From: Lingula anatina | Lineage: Eukaryota; Brachiopoda; Lingulata; Lingulida; Lingulidae | Assembly (NCBI RefSeq): GCF_001039355.2 | Contig: NW_019773970.1 | Coordinates: forward strand, 129,965-193,964 | Reading direction: 5' to 3' | DNA length: 64,000 nt | Shown: one piece after another, positions 22,818 to 37,300 of the stretch | How positions within the stretch are numbered: position 1 is the stretch's first letter | Layout: every line of letters starts with the position of its first letter | Notes under the pieces: model-generated | Database searches by the model: none | What the model saw: the letters and a program-made list of their open reading frames with translations, nothing else | What the model was told of the DNA's origin: nothing | Program-made: the position numbers and the translations under genes

Positions 22818-24010
22818 GTATCATTAAAACAACGCCACTGATACGTTATCAAGTTATTTTATATGACAGTTAGTCCCACGTCGTTCTTTTTTCCTCAACG
22901 CTTTATTCCACGCAGTATCTTCAGATAAGCATGTCAATTTCACATCCTCTCGTTGCCGTGATGATAAAACCCGAACCAACCAAGAGTGTGTTGCAGAGAG
23001 ACCTGTGAGAGCGCGATAACTTAGCACAGCGTAAATGATCTCTCAGTCGTCTGCTTTAAGTGTTTGAATAAGCGCGTGTATTCAGTACAGGCAATAAAAC
23101 GTCCGGCCTGTACAGTTGTTCTCGCTCGTTACCTAACAGTCACCTGGTGATACGTATTATCTTAAGGACCAGATAGATGAAATTTATTGCAGTCTGTCCC
23201 ACCTGATATGGATTTTTCTTTTGTGTAAATTATCCAAATCAAACAAGAGTGCATTATCTTCTCCAAAATAAAAGTTATTTCGTTGTATCTCGTTATTGTT
23301 CATCTGCTTGCAAATGTTGCTATTATATGCTTTTCCCCGTCAAAAGTTTTCCATCAAAACATAATAACAAAAATTACCTTTCAAAATATTTCTCGTTTAT
23401 TGGTGTTATATTTTATATACAAGAGTTTGGAATCGCCATAATTAGAAGCCAGCAACTGTCATTAAACCACAGATGCTTCCATCAGTCTTAAATGTACATA
23501 CAAGGTTCTAAACGTCATTTAACCACTGATATTTCTCCATCAGTCTTAAACTTATTATAAAGGTTCTTAATGTCAATACACAATATGTGGAGAAATTCGT
23601 GAGAGTCAGTACAACTTTGAACATTCCAATAACAAAAGCAATATCAAGCGGCCTTAAATATCTTCTAAGCAGTGCAGTGAAATATTTATAAACTAAATGA
23701 TAAAGACTCACGTTAGAAGATTTTAAACATGAGGTAAAAATCATCTAGATATTGCATTTTTAAGATCAAATGGATCAACATATCGTTACGTGTTGTCCTG
23801 TGTCTGAAATAAAAGCATTCCAGTGGCGTATTGTTGTACTGAAATAATATCCACTTGAAAAATTCAGTTCAGCATCTGAAGTCCACAAAAGCCTTTAGCC
23901 TGCAAATTGAGCTATACTTTTAAGACAAATATCTAATTTACTTTAGTTCAGGTTAGATCCAAATTTGTCATCTTGAGTGAAAGACGTATTGGCTTGAAAC
24001 ACAGCTACAA
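22818..24010. other. intergenic, channel 5' flank
   Basis: Contains the presumed channel promoter. No TATA box placed with confidence. A short tandem-like pair ACCACAGATGCTTCCATCAG / ACCACTGATATTTCTCCATCAG occurs at 23465-23545. No gene seen. Confidence 0.4.
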
Positions 24011-24014
24011 CTAT

Positions 24015-24165
24015 TTACCTCCGTCAAGGAGGTTATGTTTTCACCCCTGTTTGTTTGTTTGTTTGTTTGTCTGTCATCGACATAACTCAAAAAGTTATGC
24101 ACCCATTTTTTTGACGAAATTTTCAGGAACTGTCAGAAGTGGGCCAAGGAACAGATGAGGCATCC
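24015..24165 (-). repeat. dispersed repeat, reverse copy of the 350-870 family
   Basis: Reads ACCTCCGTCAAGGAGG, a GTTT run, then CATAACTCAAAAAGTTATGC and GTGGGCCAAGGAACAGATGA. The reverse complement aligns with 395-475 and 715-800. Confidence 0.75.
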
Positions 24166-24179
24166 TGTTTTCTTTCATT

Positions 24180-25739
24180 GGACTGTTACTCAAACCTTGG
24201 GTAACAGCAGACTAAAATTTGAGTTTTCAATTTCAGACCAATTCTTAGGCTAAAATTCTTATGTAAAACTGACATCAGATTTATAAATCAAGGATTATAT
24301 ACCCAATAATGTTCTTTGTATTACAATAAGAATCCAATCACATGTTATGTTCTATAATACTGTGGACATGCTGGAATGGGGAGGAAGTTTCAACAACTCA
24401 AATCACCAAGCTGAAAGTAAACTTGAACTCAACATAAACTGAAAACTTAACTTGCTATTGATTTACAGGGAAAATTTAAGGTTGCATACTTCCCCATAAC
24501 TTAGCTTCAAATCCATATCTTTTTCAATCCATCTAAATACAGGTAAAACTGGGCTACTTTATTTTACTTAAATAAATTTTCACCAACCCCAAGTCTGAAT
24601 ATTGCATTACTCAGCCATACAGCTACTGACATATACCACTGCCTACACACAGAATAAAAATAATGTCCTGTTTCTGACTGCAGGAAACAGTGAAGAGATG
24701 TGGCTTGTCATGGAAAAATCTGCCACTGGGTGGCAGAAGAGATCAGCCACTTTGTCATTTAATATATAACATATAGTTTAGCAATCACAACCAAGTATGG
24801 GTAATACTTTATTTACTCATATAACTACCATATATGCCTGTATTTTTACATGTCTGCAAGAAATACCCTTCTGCAGTTTGTGTAAATAGTCAAAAGAAAC
24901 ATATTGCAATATTTTTGTTACCCATAAAACCCAGCCAAGTATAACAAAGCATACCCATATCAATTACATAAATGCACAGTTCAACTTTTTTGTGTAAAAC
25001 ACTTTCAATTCTTACCCTTAAGCACATAGCAGGTATTACCAACCAAACATATTCCATACGAAAAAAAGCTTAAACTTCACAAACATCTTACATACAAAAA
25101 AAAGTTATACTACAGATATAACTTCTTTTTTTTTTCAGTTTGTATACAGCAGTTCTTGAATATCTTAGACTACTTGCATTAACTTCCTGTCACGTGATCA
25201 CTTAAGGTCAAGGCCATTGCAATATGTGATCATTCAGTGTTCAGTTGTTTATATGCAGCATCATGACTCAGCTTTATTTGTAGTCCAAGTCTGACAAAAC
25301 TGGTAATAAGCTCACCATTTCCCATTTGTTAAGTTTCCACTAACTGCCTTTGTTACCCAAACCTTTACTTACGCTGCACCTCAAACATAAATCAGTTTGA
25401 CACTTCATCACTACTGAGCTTCAAGTTTGGAGATTTTTTTGGTAGGTTTCCATTGAATTCCCTCTGATGTACAAACCTGAACAGTTATGGTGTATGTGAT
25501 ATATAAACTACTTCAATACCTTCACATATACCACTTTCAACTGAGCCTGTGCTTATGCCATGTTCAGGATAAACAGTGGGGCCCTGGTGAACTTTAGCAT
25601 GTTGACAATTAGTGGTCTCACACCACATATCGACTTTGAAATCTGAAGTTATAAAATTTTGCCATTGTTTTCTTGGTTGTAAAATACATGGTGGGTGAAA
25701 CTGGCAGGCAACAGTAGTCTTTATCTTCACAGCAGTGTA
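24180..25739. other. intergenic, nothing recognised
   Basis: AT-rich sequence with no exon-like conservation and no clear repeat structure by eye. Confidence 0.4.
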
Positions 25740-25744
25740 CTGCT

Positions 25745-26772
25745 GGTGGTACCATAACACTGCACTCTGGCACCATTACTATGCTGTAGTACCTTAAAGC
25801 TGTGCCTAGGCACCATAGCACCCTGCTGTTTGTACCATAACACTGAGCTCTGGCACCATTACTATGCTGTAGTACCTTAAAGCTGTGCCTAGGCACCATA
25901 ACACCCTGCTGTTTGTACCATAACACTGAGCTCTGGCACCATTACTATGCTGTAGTACCTTAAAGCTGTGCCTAGGCACCATAACACCCTGCTGTTTGTA
26001 CCATAACACTGAGCTCTGGCACCATTACTATGCTGTAGTACCTTAAAGCTGTGCCTAGGCACCATAACACCCTGCTGTTTGTACCATAACACTGAGCTCT
26101 GGCACCATTACTATGCTGTAGTACCTTAAAGCTGTGCCTAGGCACCATAACACCCTGCTGTTTGTACCATAACACTGAGCTCTGGCACCATTACTATGCT
26201 GTAGTACCTTAAAGCTGTGCCTAGGCACCATAACACCCTGCTGTTTGTACCATAACACTGAGCTCTGGCACCATTACTATGCTGTAGTACCTTAAAGCTG
26301 TGCCTAGGCACCATAACACCCTGCTGTTTGTACCATAACACTGAGCTCTGGCACCATTACTATGCTGTAGTACCTTAAAGCTGTGCCTAGGCACCATAAC
26401 ACCCTGCTGTTTGTACCATAACACTGAGCTCTGGCACCATTACTATGCTGTAGTACCTTAAAGCTGTGCCTAGGCACCATAACACCCTGCTGTTTGTACC
26501 ATAACACTGAGCTCTGGCACCATTACTATGCTGTAGTACCTTAAAGCTGTGCCTAGGCACCATAACACCCTGCTGTTTGTACCATAACACTGAGCTCTGG
26601 CACCATTACTATGCTGTAGTACCTTAAAGCTGTGCCTAGGCACCATAACATCCTGCTGTTTGTACCATAACACTGAGCTCAGGCACCATTAGTTACTGTG
26701 CTGCAGTATCTATAAAGCTGTGCCTAGGCACCATAATATCCTGCTGGTGGTACCATCACATGTAGCTCAGGC
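25745..26772. repeat. 83-bp higher-order minisatellite, about 12 units
   Basis: Ten or so central units are almost identical, step exactly 83 bp, with diverged units at both ends. Each unit itself consists of four related 20-23 bp blocks beginning GTACCATAACAC, GGCACCATTACT, GTACCTTAAAGC and GGCACCATAACA. The overlapping minus-strand open frames in it are by-products of the repeat; 83 is not a multiple of three. Confidence 0.95.
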
Positions 26773-26789
26773 ACCACCTAAGTTGTACT

Positions 26790-27362
26790 AAGCGCATCAT
26801 AACAATGTACTCCAGTACCACTCCATTGTTCTGGAGTACCCTTTCACCAAGTTTGGGCAACATTACACTGATTGGACACCATGATGACACTATACTCATA
26901 TTTCTGTCATCACTGATGCAATCGCCTGCACAATTCTTGGCAACATTCTATGCATATAAGGCTGTAATTACTCTTCCTGTGCATACATCTACCAAGTTTT
27001 CTTTGTTATGTACTTATTTGTCTGTATAACTGCTTCTGCTCCATGCCGTTTCATTCCGCCATGGTTCCTTTTGAAAGAATACTTTTGGCATGTGCTTATT
27101 TGTCTGGATAATTTCTTCTGCTCCATTCATATTTTTCTTTTGTGTTTGTTTTATAACATCTTCATGTCATGAAATCATTTGTATGTATAATCACTTATGA
27201 GTCTTTTGAATGCATTTCCCTTTCTATTTGAGAAATTCCCAAGGGTTTCTCTTTATACAGTGGAATGGCTGAGCAATAATATCATAATTCTTCTGCCTTG
27301 TGCCACATCCTTACTGAAATATACAGTGTTCTTGTCTTCATCTGGTATTCTTTTTCCCTCCC
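26790..27362 (-). other. probable 3' UTR and flank of the KIAA0319-like gene
   Basis: Follows the TAA at 27363-27365 on the minus strand. No clear AATAAA just downstream, so the transcript end is not placed; the minisatellite could be in the 3' UTR. Confidence 0.4.
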
Positions 27363-28311
27363 TTAAGCAATATTTTTATTTGTCTGTCTTGTAATCAGTC
27401 CATTCATTGGTTTCCTGACATGTCCGTTCTGTTTTTTCTGGTTAACAAATAATGTCTCCTCTCCACTGCTAAGCTCGGACTCTGACGCCATGATATTGCC
27501 GTTCACCATTTTGCCTGAAATAATAAATTATTTAATCACTAACAATTAATTTCAATTTGGAATAAAATACCAAATCCAAGTGCAGGGACATGTTAAGCAA
27601 TGATTTCTGGGTGGGAGAAAATTGCTTTGCCCCCAAAACCCCTGCCCACTTGGAAAATTAATATAAAATGGTATAGAGTAATTTTAATCATTCTAATTTT
27701 AATTAATCTATTTAAAATAGCTGGAAAAATAAGAAATCCTGACAAACCCTGACAAAGAAAAGGCGAGGCACTGATGGCTTATCTTTAGTTTTCTGTCCCA
27801 GTTTACTTACCTTTTGGCAGCATCTCCATATCATCTTTCTGAAGAGAGTCTGACAATAGTTGATAACGGTGCCTTTTCCTCGGCCGCGTTTTACATCTGA
27901 AATCACAAATTAGTTTCAAGTCATTAATTTTGCAACTGGAACATGAATTTCAGTATTACAAAGCAAAATCTGAATACAAATGTTATATTTTATCTAACAT
28001 GAAGGACTATATTGTAAATGTACTTAAACTCGTCAAAACACTGATGTTATTTTAAATTGTTATCTTTCAAATAAATAATTTGTCTGTGCACAGTACATAT
28101 CTCTATTTTTTTCAAATAATAAATATCCATTTTTTCATCTTAATGTCACTTACAAAACCAAAAGGTCAGCTGCATTTATTTTTGATTTATTTTCCCTTCT
28201 TTGTCTAGCTTTAATCATACCTTTTTGCACAGTAGTAAACTCCCCATATTATGGCTGCTAGAGTGATGACTATCACAAATATCACTATCACTACATATAG
28301 TATACTCCAAT
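27363..28311 (-). CDS. KIAA0319L: receptor exons: TM helix and cytoplasmic tail
   Basis: 28221..28311 gives the TM helix (WSILYVVIVIFVIVITLAAI) and WGVYYCAK. 27811..27896 is basic (RCKTRPRKRHRYQLLSD). 27363..27514 ends the protein with ASESELSSGEETLF, like the acidic SESE(L/F)DSD motif of vertebrate homologues; stop TAA 27363-27365. Confidence 0.9.
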
Positions 28312-31300
28312 CTGAAAAAACATAAGCAATCCAAGTTATAAATCTCAAGAAGTATTGTTTTCTATCAACAAAAATTACAGTCAAACTCCCATTTGTTAAG
28401 CTCCACTTAAACAATTTTAAACAGCCTTTGAATGAAACAAAGAAATAAGACAGCGCAGTAAATGATGCTCACAAGTACTATACACAAATCTTGAATTTAT
28501 TATCTTTGTAACAATTTTAACTTGAAATCATACTTTGGTGAAACTAGTTCCACAACGCTTAGTGGCCAGTCACAAATCAGTTGCGATGCGTCGGGGATGG
28601 GTAAAACCCGGGAAATTTGAAGAAAATCTTGAGACAGATCTCACGATTTTGCACCCGTCGGAGGCGCTCTCCGGACACCTGCGGGTTGTCGCAGATTTTT
28701 TAGACATCGCCACACCCGTCGCAGTCCCCAACTTTGAACTTAAAATTTTAAGATTGCCCGCAAGATTTTTCACCCATTTTGTGCATCCCAGACACAATCT
28801 CCGATGACCTACGATGCCCTCCAATTAATCGGAGGCATCCTCCGAATAATCTGAGACTAGTCGCAAGATTCTGTGTGGGATTGGAAAATCAGGTTGAGAT
28901 TCAATGTCTGCGAGTAGTCTCAGGCGCCCTCCGACTAAATCGGAGGCGCCCTGCGACGACTCGTACGCTTTATGTGATCGTCTCCGACGAATCGTACGGT
29001 GGAATCGTAGTAAATCGCCGTGTATATAAGGGCGCCTCCGACCGGATTGCTAAAAGTTTGAGAGGCTCTTGCTGCAGGAGGCTGTGACAGAAGATTTTGA
29101 AGATGCAATCGGAGGCGACCGGAGGCTAATCCCACGTTTTTTTCGACAAAGCCGGGTCAAAATCCTTGAAAAAATCTCAGACAATGTGACTGCCCCACTT
29201 TTATTAGGATTATTGCTAGGATTGTTCAAGGATTCTTTATTTTCTACGACGACCCCCGGCCAAAACTAATCCCCGACAGATTGCCGACATTGTGACTGGG
29301 CCATTAGTCTCACTACATCACAAAATCAATGAACACCCTTCATGATAATTATATTCCCTTTTTCCAGGCTTGGCTTCCACAAACACCTACCACAATTATA
29401 ATCTTTTTCCAGTGCGGCTTTGAAGAAATTCTCCATCCAGAAAGCATCACAGACACACTGCTTGGTGTAGGAGTCACACCTCCCGTGTCCTGAACAGTTG
29501 TTCTGGCACACTGAAATTAAAAAAAAAATTAATTCAAGAAAAATATTTGTTGTCCAAATTTTCTAAATTTTCAATTTTTCATCAGCTACGTAATTCGAAC
29601 AGAAGTGTAGATTTTGTCAATAGCCTGAGAAATAAGGCAATATTCCATGAGGAGGTTCTGACACAACAAACTCTTATTTTGTTTAAAACAGAAATACTTG
29701 TGAGAAAATAAACCCAGAATTATTTTGTGTAGGAGCCAGAAATTCTCCTCCTCCAAATATTTAACCCTTCTTGAAGAAACAAATTTGACTTTAAAAGATG
29801 TGCCAGTCAACATATAAAGTTCACCACCCACCCAACAAAAATTGAATCTGACTCAATAATACTGAATAGTGTCAGATGATATCTAATGATATTTGACACT
29901 GTATCTATTAACAAACTAAGGACTCATTCAGAACAGGGGACTAACAGATCCGCAGATCAAATATGGCCGAACCACTGGAATGCTTGTTGCATAATCCCCG
30001 TAAGAAATCTATTCAGTGTCTTATCAGAAATTTAAGCGACAACCTTTTTAGTGGGTCGCCATATTTGATCTGTTAGTCCACTGTTCTGAATGTGCTCTAA
30101 AACAAATCTCAGTCTCACCTAGAGTATCTAATTGCACCACTTCAAACTCTAATACATCCGCATCTGACTTGAGCCTCTGCTTGAGAATTTTGACAATCTT
30201 CGTCCCCGCGTGGGTCAAATGAGTGTCCTTGAACTCTGACCTCACCAGAAATGTCACAATTACTCTGTGAAGAAAAAAAAGACAATGAAACCTATTATGA
30301 ATACTTTGCATTAGACATAATCGTAAATGAATTCTCACATGCTATCAATAGTTAACTCTGCATTCAACATTTATCATGTTTATCAAACATTAGGCATATT
30401 CTTACTGTCCCGTCCTCATATCTTGCTCTATATTTCTAATATCCACAGTGGTGTCGCCCCCTGGCAGCGTCTTCTGCAGCAGCAAGGCAAGCTGATTGGC
30501 AAGGTTTTGCTGAAAATCAATGAAATGAAATGAGGCTCAAAGCACTGTTGTTAAGTTAGTTTTTTTTACCAAGTTGTCATAAATATACTCTTTTTTTTGC
30601 ATGATTTAATTAATATAAAGATCACCTTTGTTTATTCATTTCCAATGTTTAATCTTTTTAATGCCCGATATATATACATATTTTTAAGAGTGTAATTGTT
30701 TTATGAATTTTGTCACCAATCATGTATTGCAAACACAATATACTATTTATTATATTCTTAAAGCATTCAGACAACTGTTATCAAGAGGAGCACCTTATTT
30801 TTCTCCTTAAAGACAGCAATATCTACATCCAGGTACATCTGTAACAGGTTCTTAGAATTTTCATCTGAAAAATAAAATACATATTATATCATGAAATTTT
30901 ATGTTTTTCTTTCTTTATGTTGATTACAATTCTGGAAAGAATTCAAGTTTATCGTTTTTTAACTATAAATTTAAAGACAGAATATATTAATAGTATTTTT
31001 TGTTAAGCATAATAATAAAAATGTCAAACAGAAAGTGAGACAGAAAACACACACACACACACAAACATGCTGAATACAGACATCTTTACCTTCTTTTATT
31101 ATCACAGAGGCCGCGTCCTTGCTGCTGAGGCCGTCCTGGTCAGTAACGGTCAGTGTGAACATGTAGTGACCTGGCACCATGTCAGTCATCAGTAACACTG
31201 GCATGTGGTCAGAGCCATTCAGGATTTTCTAAGAATTATGAAATAAAAATTTATTGGTGATAGTCTAAGATCATTTAATAACCTATATAAATAAACTATA

Positions 31301-34300
31301 CCATATAAAGGAAATATTCTGTGAATATCATCCATATCAAGTTAAAGAAATTGACATCCAGAGACCTTGGATAAATGACAAGGGCAGCAAAAATGTCACT
31401 GAATTTTCCATTCATTACAAAAAAAAATAATATCATAACCTTTTATTTATTTATTTATTTATTTATTCATTTATTTAGTGGGGAAAGAAAGCTGCAACTT
31501 GGAATTAAAAAATAAAGAATTCCAAAACAATTCAAGCATAGCCTGTTATCCTAAGCCACAACCACCCCACTCACCCCAGCAGCCAGACTATCTTCACTTT
31601 TCTCCCACAAGTACGAGGCAATGGCTCGGTCATCCTTGGACCCTGAGCCGTCCAGCTTGACCAGAGACACAGGCATGGTCAGCAGCTGATCTCCACCGGC
31701 ACTGGCAACGGGTGGCTGGTTCTTCTCTGAAAAATGTCATCAAGTGTGTATTAAAATATATTCTTTTAGATATCTTTTATTGGCAGCCCGTTTTTGAAAA
31801 TTAATACCATCAATTTTGTGTCTTTTTTTTTCTCTTGAGTATCATTTATGGGCTGCTCTGTCTTTTTGAATTTAACATTAAATTCTTATTTAATTCTTTC
31901 AGCCCATCTAAAAAGATACCATTATTTTTTCTACATTTAGAATTACTCACTTGGCCTGAAACCATCTGCCTTAGACACTCCAAGGGAAGGGATTTACAGG
32001 CAGTATACGAGTACCGTGGCAAATCCAATCTGGGTTTTTTTACGAGGAAAATTAGTATTCTTAAACTTCCTGCCCTAAAATAATTCCAAGGAAACTGCAC
32101 TTACTCTCCTGAACCAGCACCTTCAATCGGTCTTTTCCTGTGAGACCTTCCTTGTCTGCCACGACCAGCTCAAATATGTACTCCCCTATTACCAGGTTGG
32201 TTACCGTGGCAACTGCTTGGTCTTCATGGATAATATCTGCTGTATTTGGACCTCTGAAATCATGTGATTTTTTTGTTTAACTATTTGAAAGAAAAATCAT
32301 TGGTATTTAGCCATTTTGGAATTGATATTCACACTGTGCAGTATGTGTATGATAGTTCAGTGTTAGTTTGTTATGGATGAAAATAACATATAAGTATTCA
32401 ACAGACAAAAAAGGCATTCAATTTTAAACAAATAAATGAATTAAAAATAAAAACACAAAGAAAAAGAATTGATCAGATTTACTTTATCTGCTTCCACTGG
32501 TAGGAAGTAATTTTCTTGTCGTCGGTGCTCTTCCTGCCATCTAGAGTTGTAGACTGGTTTTCAGGGATCATGACGGTCTGGTCCTCCCCAGCATTGGCCT
32601 CTGGCGCCTGGTTGTGTTCTGGACAAGAAAATATTCAAAATGTGAAAATTTTTTTCTTTGAACTGAGATAATGAGAAAATCAGTTCTAATACTGGAAAAA
32701 ACCTGGAAGATTGCCCTTTTTACCCAGCATGCAGTGTGTAAACAAATCCTGTTACCAAGCAAGTTTCTCCTTCAAGTGTCAGTTACAATGTATTACAATG
32801 CACTGTGCAGACGCATGCTATAACCTTTGGACAATTGGAGTGTTAGCATTTGAAAGTTAGAACACAGTGATCTGAGACACGAAGTACCACATCTGTAGGA
32901 TCGGGCCCTGGGAGACATCCTTAGCAGAACACGACCACGAGACACCGGACACAATTCAAAATCAGTTGACCTGGAGAAAACTTTGCCAGAAGGTCAAAAT
33001 GTTGTAATCTCGTTTCAAAGTAGGATCCAGAAGCTGTATAACACTTAATTTTCTCACTATCTCAGTACAATATCACTAAAAACATCCAGTGATAGGTCAA
33101 CATTAAGCTTGGGTGTGTATGTGTTCATGCATGCAAGCACACAATATTATCTTTGCACTTTACCTGGTTTCACAAACACGTGGACGTCCGCCGTGTCTGT
33201 CTGTCCAGATGTGTCCGTGACTTTTAGCGTGAAGGTGTAATCCCCCTCCTGTAGATTGGACAGATGTAGGAATGGTGTGCGGACACCCTGGAAAACAAAG
33301 AACATCTCCTTCATTACCTTTATGTGAACTTAAATGTTAAGTATCAATGAAATAAACCCTCCTCAACCATCTAAAATAATATATCATTATATGATCATTT
33401 TTATTGCTTCTCATGTCTTTCAGATTCCACTGTATTTATACTATTTACCTTTTGGTTGTAATTTTTGTATAAAAAGCCACCGTTACTATTAGTATTATGC
33501 TTTAGTGTAATGGAAATATTTTAGATAACATCAATTTAAATATTGATTATGTGAAATTCGCTGTTTATATATTTTCAACTAAATAATGGATGGTGAAAAA
33601 AATAACCAGAAATATAGAAGCCCCACCACATCTGGTATAGTTTTATGACAATGAGTGAAGAAATGTTTATTTTTCCTACCTGCATGTCAGCAGTTAACTT
33701 ATCATCGGCTTTTATCCACTCGTAGCTTGCAATCCCCTTGTCATCAGAGCTGGCGTTCCCATACAGCGTAATGGAGTTCTTGGGAAGGCTGATCACTTGG
33801 GTGGAACCAGCGTTGGCTTGGGGACGGTAGTCAGTTTCTGATACATATATAGACGAGATAGAAAAATTATTCATGTATCTATTATTCTGCTACAAGTTCA
33901 TTTTCACAATGGCAATGAGCTAACAATATATTCTGTAACTTTGGCACTTAAACTACAGTAACAACTTTAAAAAAATGTTTACACAGAGACTGATATTCAG
34001 ACAACATTATTATCAGGGTATACAACAGGTTACTTTATGTAACTATGTGTGTCTTGACTTAGGGTTCATAGTCAGTTTCTGTAAGTGGGGGTGGGGGGGG
34101 GGTGGAGGGGGGATATCAGAGAGTTATATTTATTCTGATATAAGAGTTGAACCAATCTCATTATCCACCTTTTATGACTGTAACATTTGCATAGGTAGAG
34201 TCTGTCACACCATCAGAATCTGTCACAGTTAGTCTGAAATTAGAGAAATTACACTGAACAACAGCTTGTGCCAAAAATATTTTAGCTTCAATGTCTATAG

Positions 34301-37300
34301 GCCAGAAGGTCTAGGAGCAAAACAGTCTAATTTAAAAGCAAAAGCAAAGGTCAATAACCAAAGAAATTGAGAAATTTTACAAGACTGCCTTCAATTTTAC
34401 TTTAAATTTTTTAATTTAATTTAAATTTTACTGGTATTTGCCACAGACCAATGCTGTCAATATAGTCTGAAAAAAATGTCCTCATTAGGTGAAGCTGATC
34501 AGATTTTTTATGGTTGTAAATGACATGAATTCTGCTGAGCATCTGCAACTGGAGTGTTTTCAAAAATTCTGCTCAATCATCAAATCTATTTATCTTCAAA
34601 TAATTAAAATCATAATTAAAATTGCCATTTATAAATTTATTTCATCTATACACATTCAATTCAGAATTCCCCTAACCTAATCAAGCACAGTATATGATCT
34701 ATTCTATACATATCAATATGATAGGCTCTACTCACTTAAACTTGTATTCTCCAGGTGACAAATTCTTCAGGGAGAGGAGAGGTTTGTCGCTGTCTTTGAA
34801 ATCTGAGGACTCCAGTGGACCACTAACCTCTTCCCAATAATAACTGACTATTTTGTCATCATCTTTACTACCTGGAATGGAAAATAGAAGAAATTTTAAT
34901 GGTCAATGAAGGATTCATCTTACTAAGTCTAAAAGAATAGCATCTCTGACTTATCATTTACAATATGGTAATTCATTCATAGGGATAAAAAACTGAAAAG
35001 CACAAAGCATTTCATTTCTTCATGACTTATTTAATATCAATCAATTTTAATTTAATGTAAATTATTACTTAATAACTACTAATACTACTTCTGCTTCTAC
35101 TATTACCTTTTCAATACAAATTGTTCTTGACATGTTTTTAAAAGTGACACAATATATCATTTGATTGGAATACTGCAGTTCATCTTGGATGAAAGCAGGC
35201 TCATTTTGGTCTTAAAGTTTAGACAAACTGCAAGTGATAGACTAACTTTTTCACTGAATAAGGCCTAAGATCTCTCTAAAGGTTTAGACCAACTAAAGAT
35301 CTCTGACTTACCTGAGCCGTCCAGTATGGCACTGTTGGGCAGCTCAATGCGTTGACTGGCTGGTTTAATCACAGCAACTGGGGGCGTATTTTTACGCTTG
35401 GCTGGAATGAAAAAGTAATCCGTTGTTAATATCCCTTTCCTATTTTTTCCTAATTTTCCCAATTTTTTTTCTGATCAAGTACTTTTTGATTTGAAGGATC
35501 CAACAACTGTCAAGTAAACTGATCAGAGTAACTGTTACAAAGGCACAGAACTTGGCTCCCCTCACTCAAAGATGTTAAACTATCTTAAAACCAAATAACC
35601 AAACATCTATAGCAAAATTGGAAATTTTAACTTTATTCATCCCTTTGTGAACAAACTTACATTTTCATTAAGTAACTAAGTCAATTCGGCAAACTTTTTA
35701 GTATTTTGAACAACTAAATTTTACAGACTAACATGACTCTTGCTTCATGAAATCATTTGAGACATTTTTTAATGTCTGACAAATCAAAACCTTACGTGGA
35801 AGCACGGTGACATTGACGTGACCTTCTCCATATTTTGCCTCTCCTGTCACGGTTACTTTGAATTCGTACAGGCCAGCTATCAGCTAGTAAAGACAAGAAG
35901 AAACAATAATATTATGAAGACAACCTTCACAAATCCTTTAACACCAATAGTGCAGTGTAAATAAGTTACACAAATTTTTAATAAATTGACTACAAGTTTA
36001 AGATTTGCAATAAAATTTATGAAAAACAATTTGAAAATGTTATATGCTAGTGAGTACTTGTACTTCCACATCAAATTGAAAAGTATACTTTGCACATATG
36101 ATTTACACAAAAGCATTTTTGTAAAAGAACAATTTTGCAAGTCATCACTTGTATTTTTCCTACCTCCGTGAGCTGAAGAGTAGGTGTGTTCTTCCCCACC
36201 ATCTTCCCTGACTCTGACCCCCTGGGTCCTGACTCCATGGACCACTCATATTTATACTTCTCTCCTGGAAGGTGTGGTAATTAATACAATTCTTCAAACA
36301 GTTCATTATTTTTCTCATGATTTATCATTTTAGACACTAAAAAAGTAGTAACTGACAATAAACTAAATAACTAATAAACTAAATAACTAATAAACTAAAT
36401 AACTAAATTTTTAGAATGCTAAATCAACACTGCTGGTACTCACTAATCAAAATATTTTATCAAAATGTTTTATAACAGTAATTGTTTGAGATGAGATGAG
36501 CTGTGTGGTATGTCACATCTACCACAATGAAAGATACAAAAATGTATTCCTTCAACATTTCAATTGTACTCTCAGAAATAACGCCTATTACTCTCATAAC
36601 ATATTAACATACTTGGAGGGAAATTAAAAAACTGGAAATACTAACAAGGCAGCAAAGCTGTCAAATGTACAGACAAATAAAGATGCAAAAAAAGGTCATT
36701 TTGTCAATTTTGATGCAATAATAAATAATGCTTATAATAGCACTGTCAGTCAACACTGAATTTTAATCATGCACAACAGGTAACATGGTCAATAACAGGA
36801 GCGGACCCTGAGATATTTTCTGACAGTATTCCAAAGTATCTATGTTGATCCATCCTCCATTTTGATGGTCTTCCAACAGAAAAAAATAGATACCAGTCAA
36901 TATAAACTTAATAACCTGTCTTCAAGAAGACCCAGAAGATGGTTTCAATCCACCCCTTCAATAAGATTGCNTGTTACTGTCAATCTGTAAGACATGACGA
37001 GTAAATAATAATACTAAATCTTCTAAAGGCAGTACAGTTATAAATGGGCACAAAGAGAAAAGGCATCAAGTGGATTTAAGTGAGTTAGCATTGGTACCAC
37101 TAGTCACTGATTTTTATATTATTTATATCCAAATTTTGCTGAACTGCAGCATCCCTGTACCAAGCACAATAGAACAATGTGCCCCTATATTATTCAATAT
37201 AGCATTACTTGTATTTACCTTTGGTGGCTTTAGGCAAGGCAAATGCTGTAAGGGTCACAGAATTCTCCGGCAGCTGAATGTCCTTGTTAGTTCCAGCCGA

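Noticed and set aside
25618-26673. Nine overlapping minus-strand frames repeating MLWYKQQGVMVPRHSF
   Set aside because: They are readings of the 83-bp minisatellite, overlap each other every 83 bp and each ends at a stop; no splice support.
28535-29269. Frames of 60-100 codons on both strands
   Set aside because: Lie inside the TCGGAGGCG repeat element and show no known domain.
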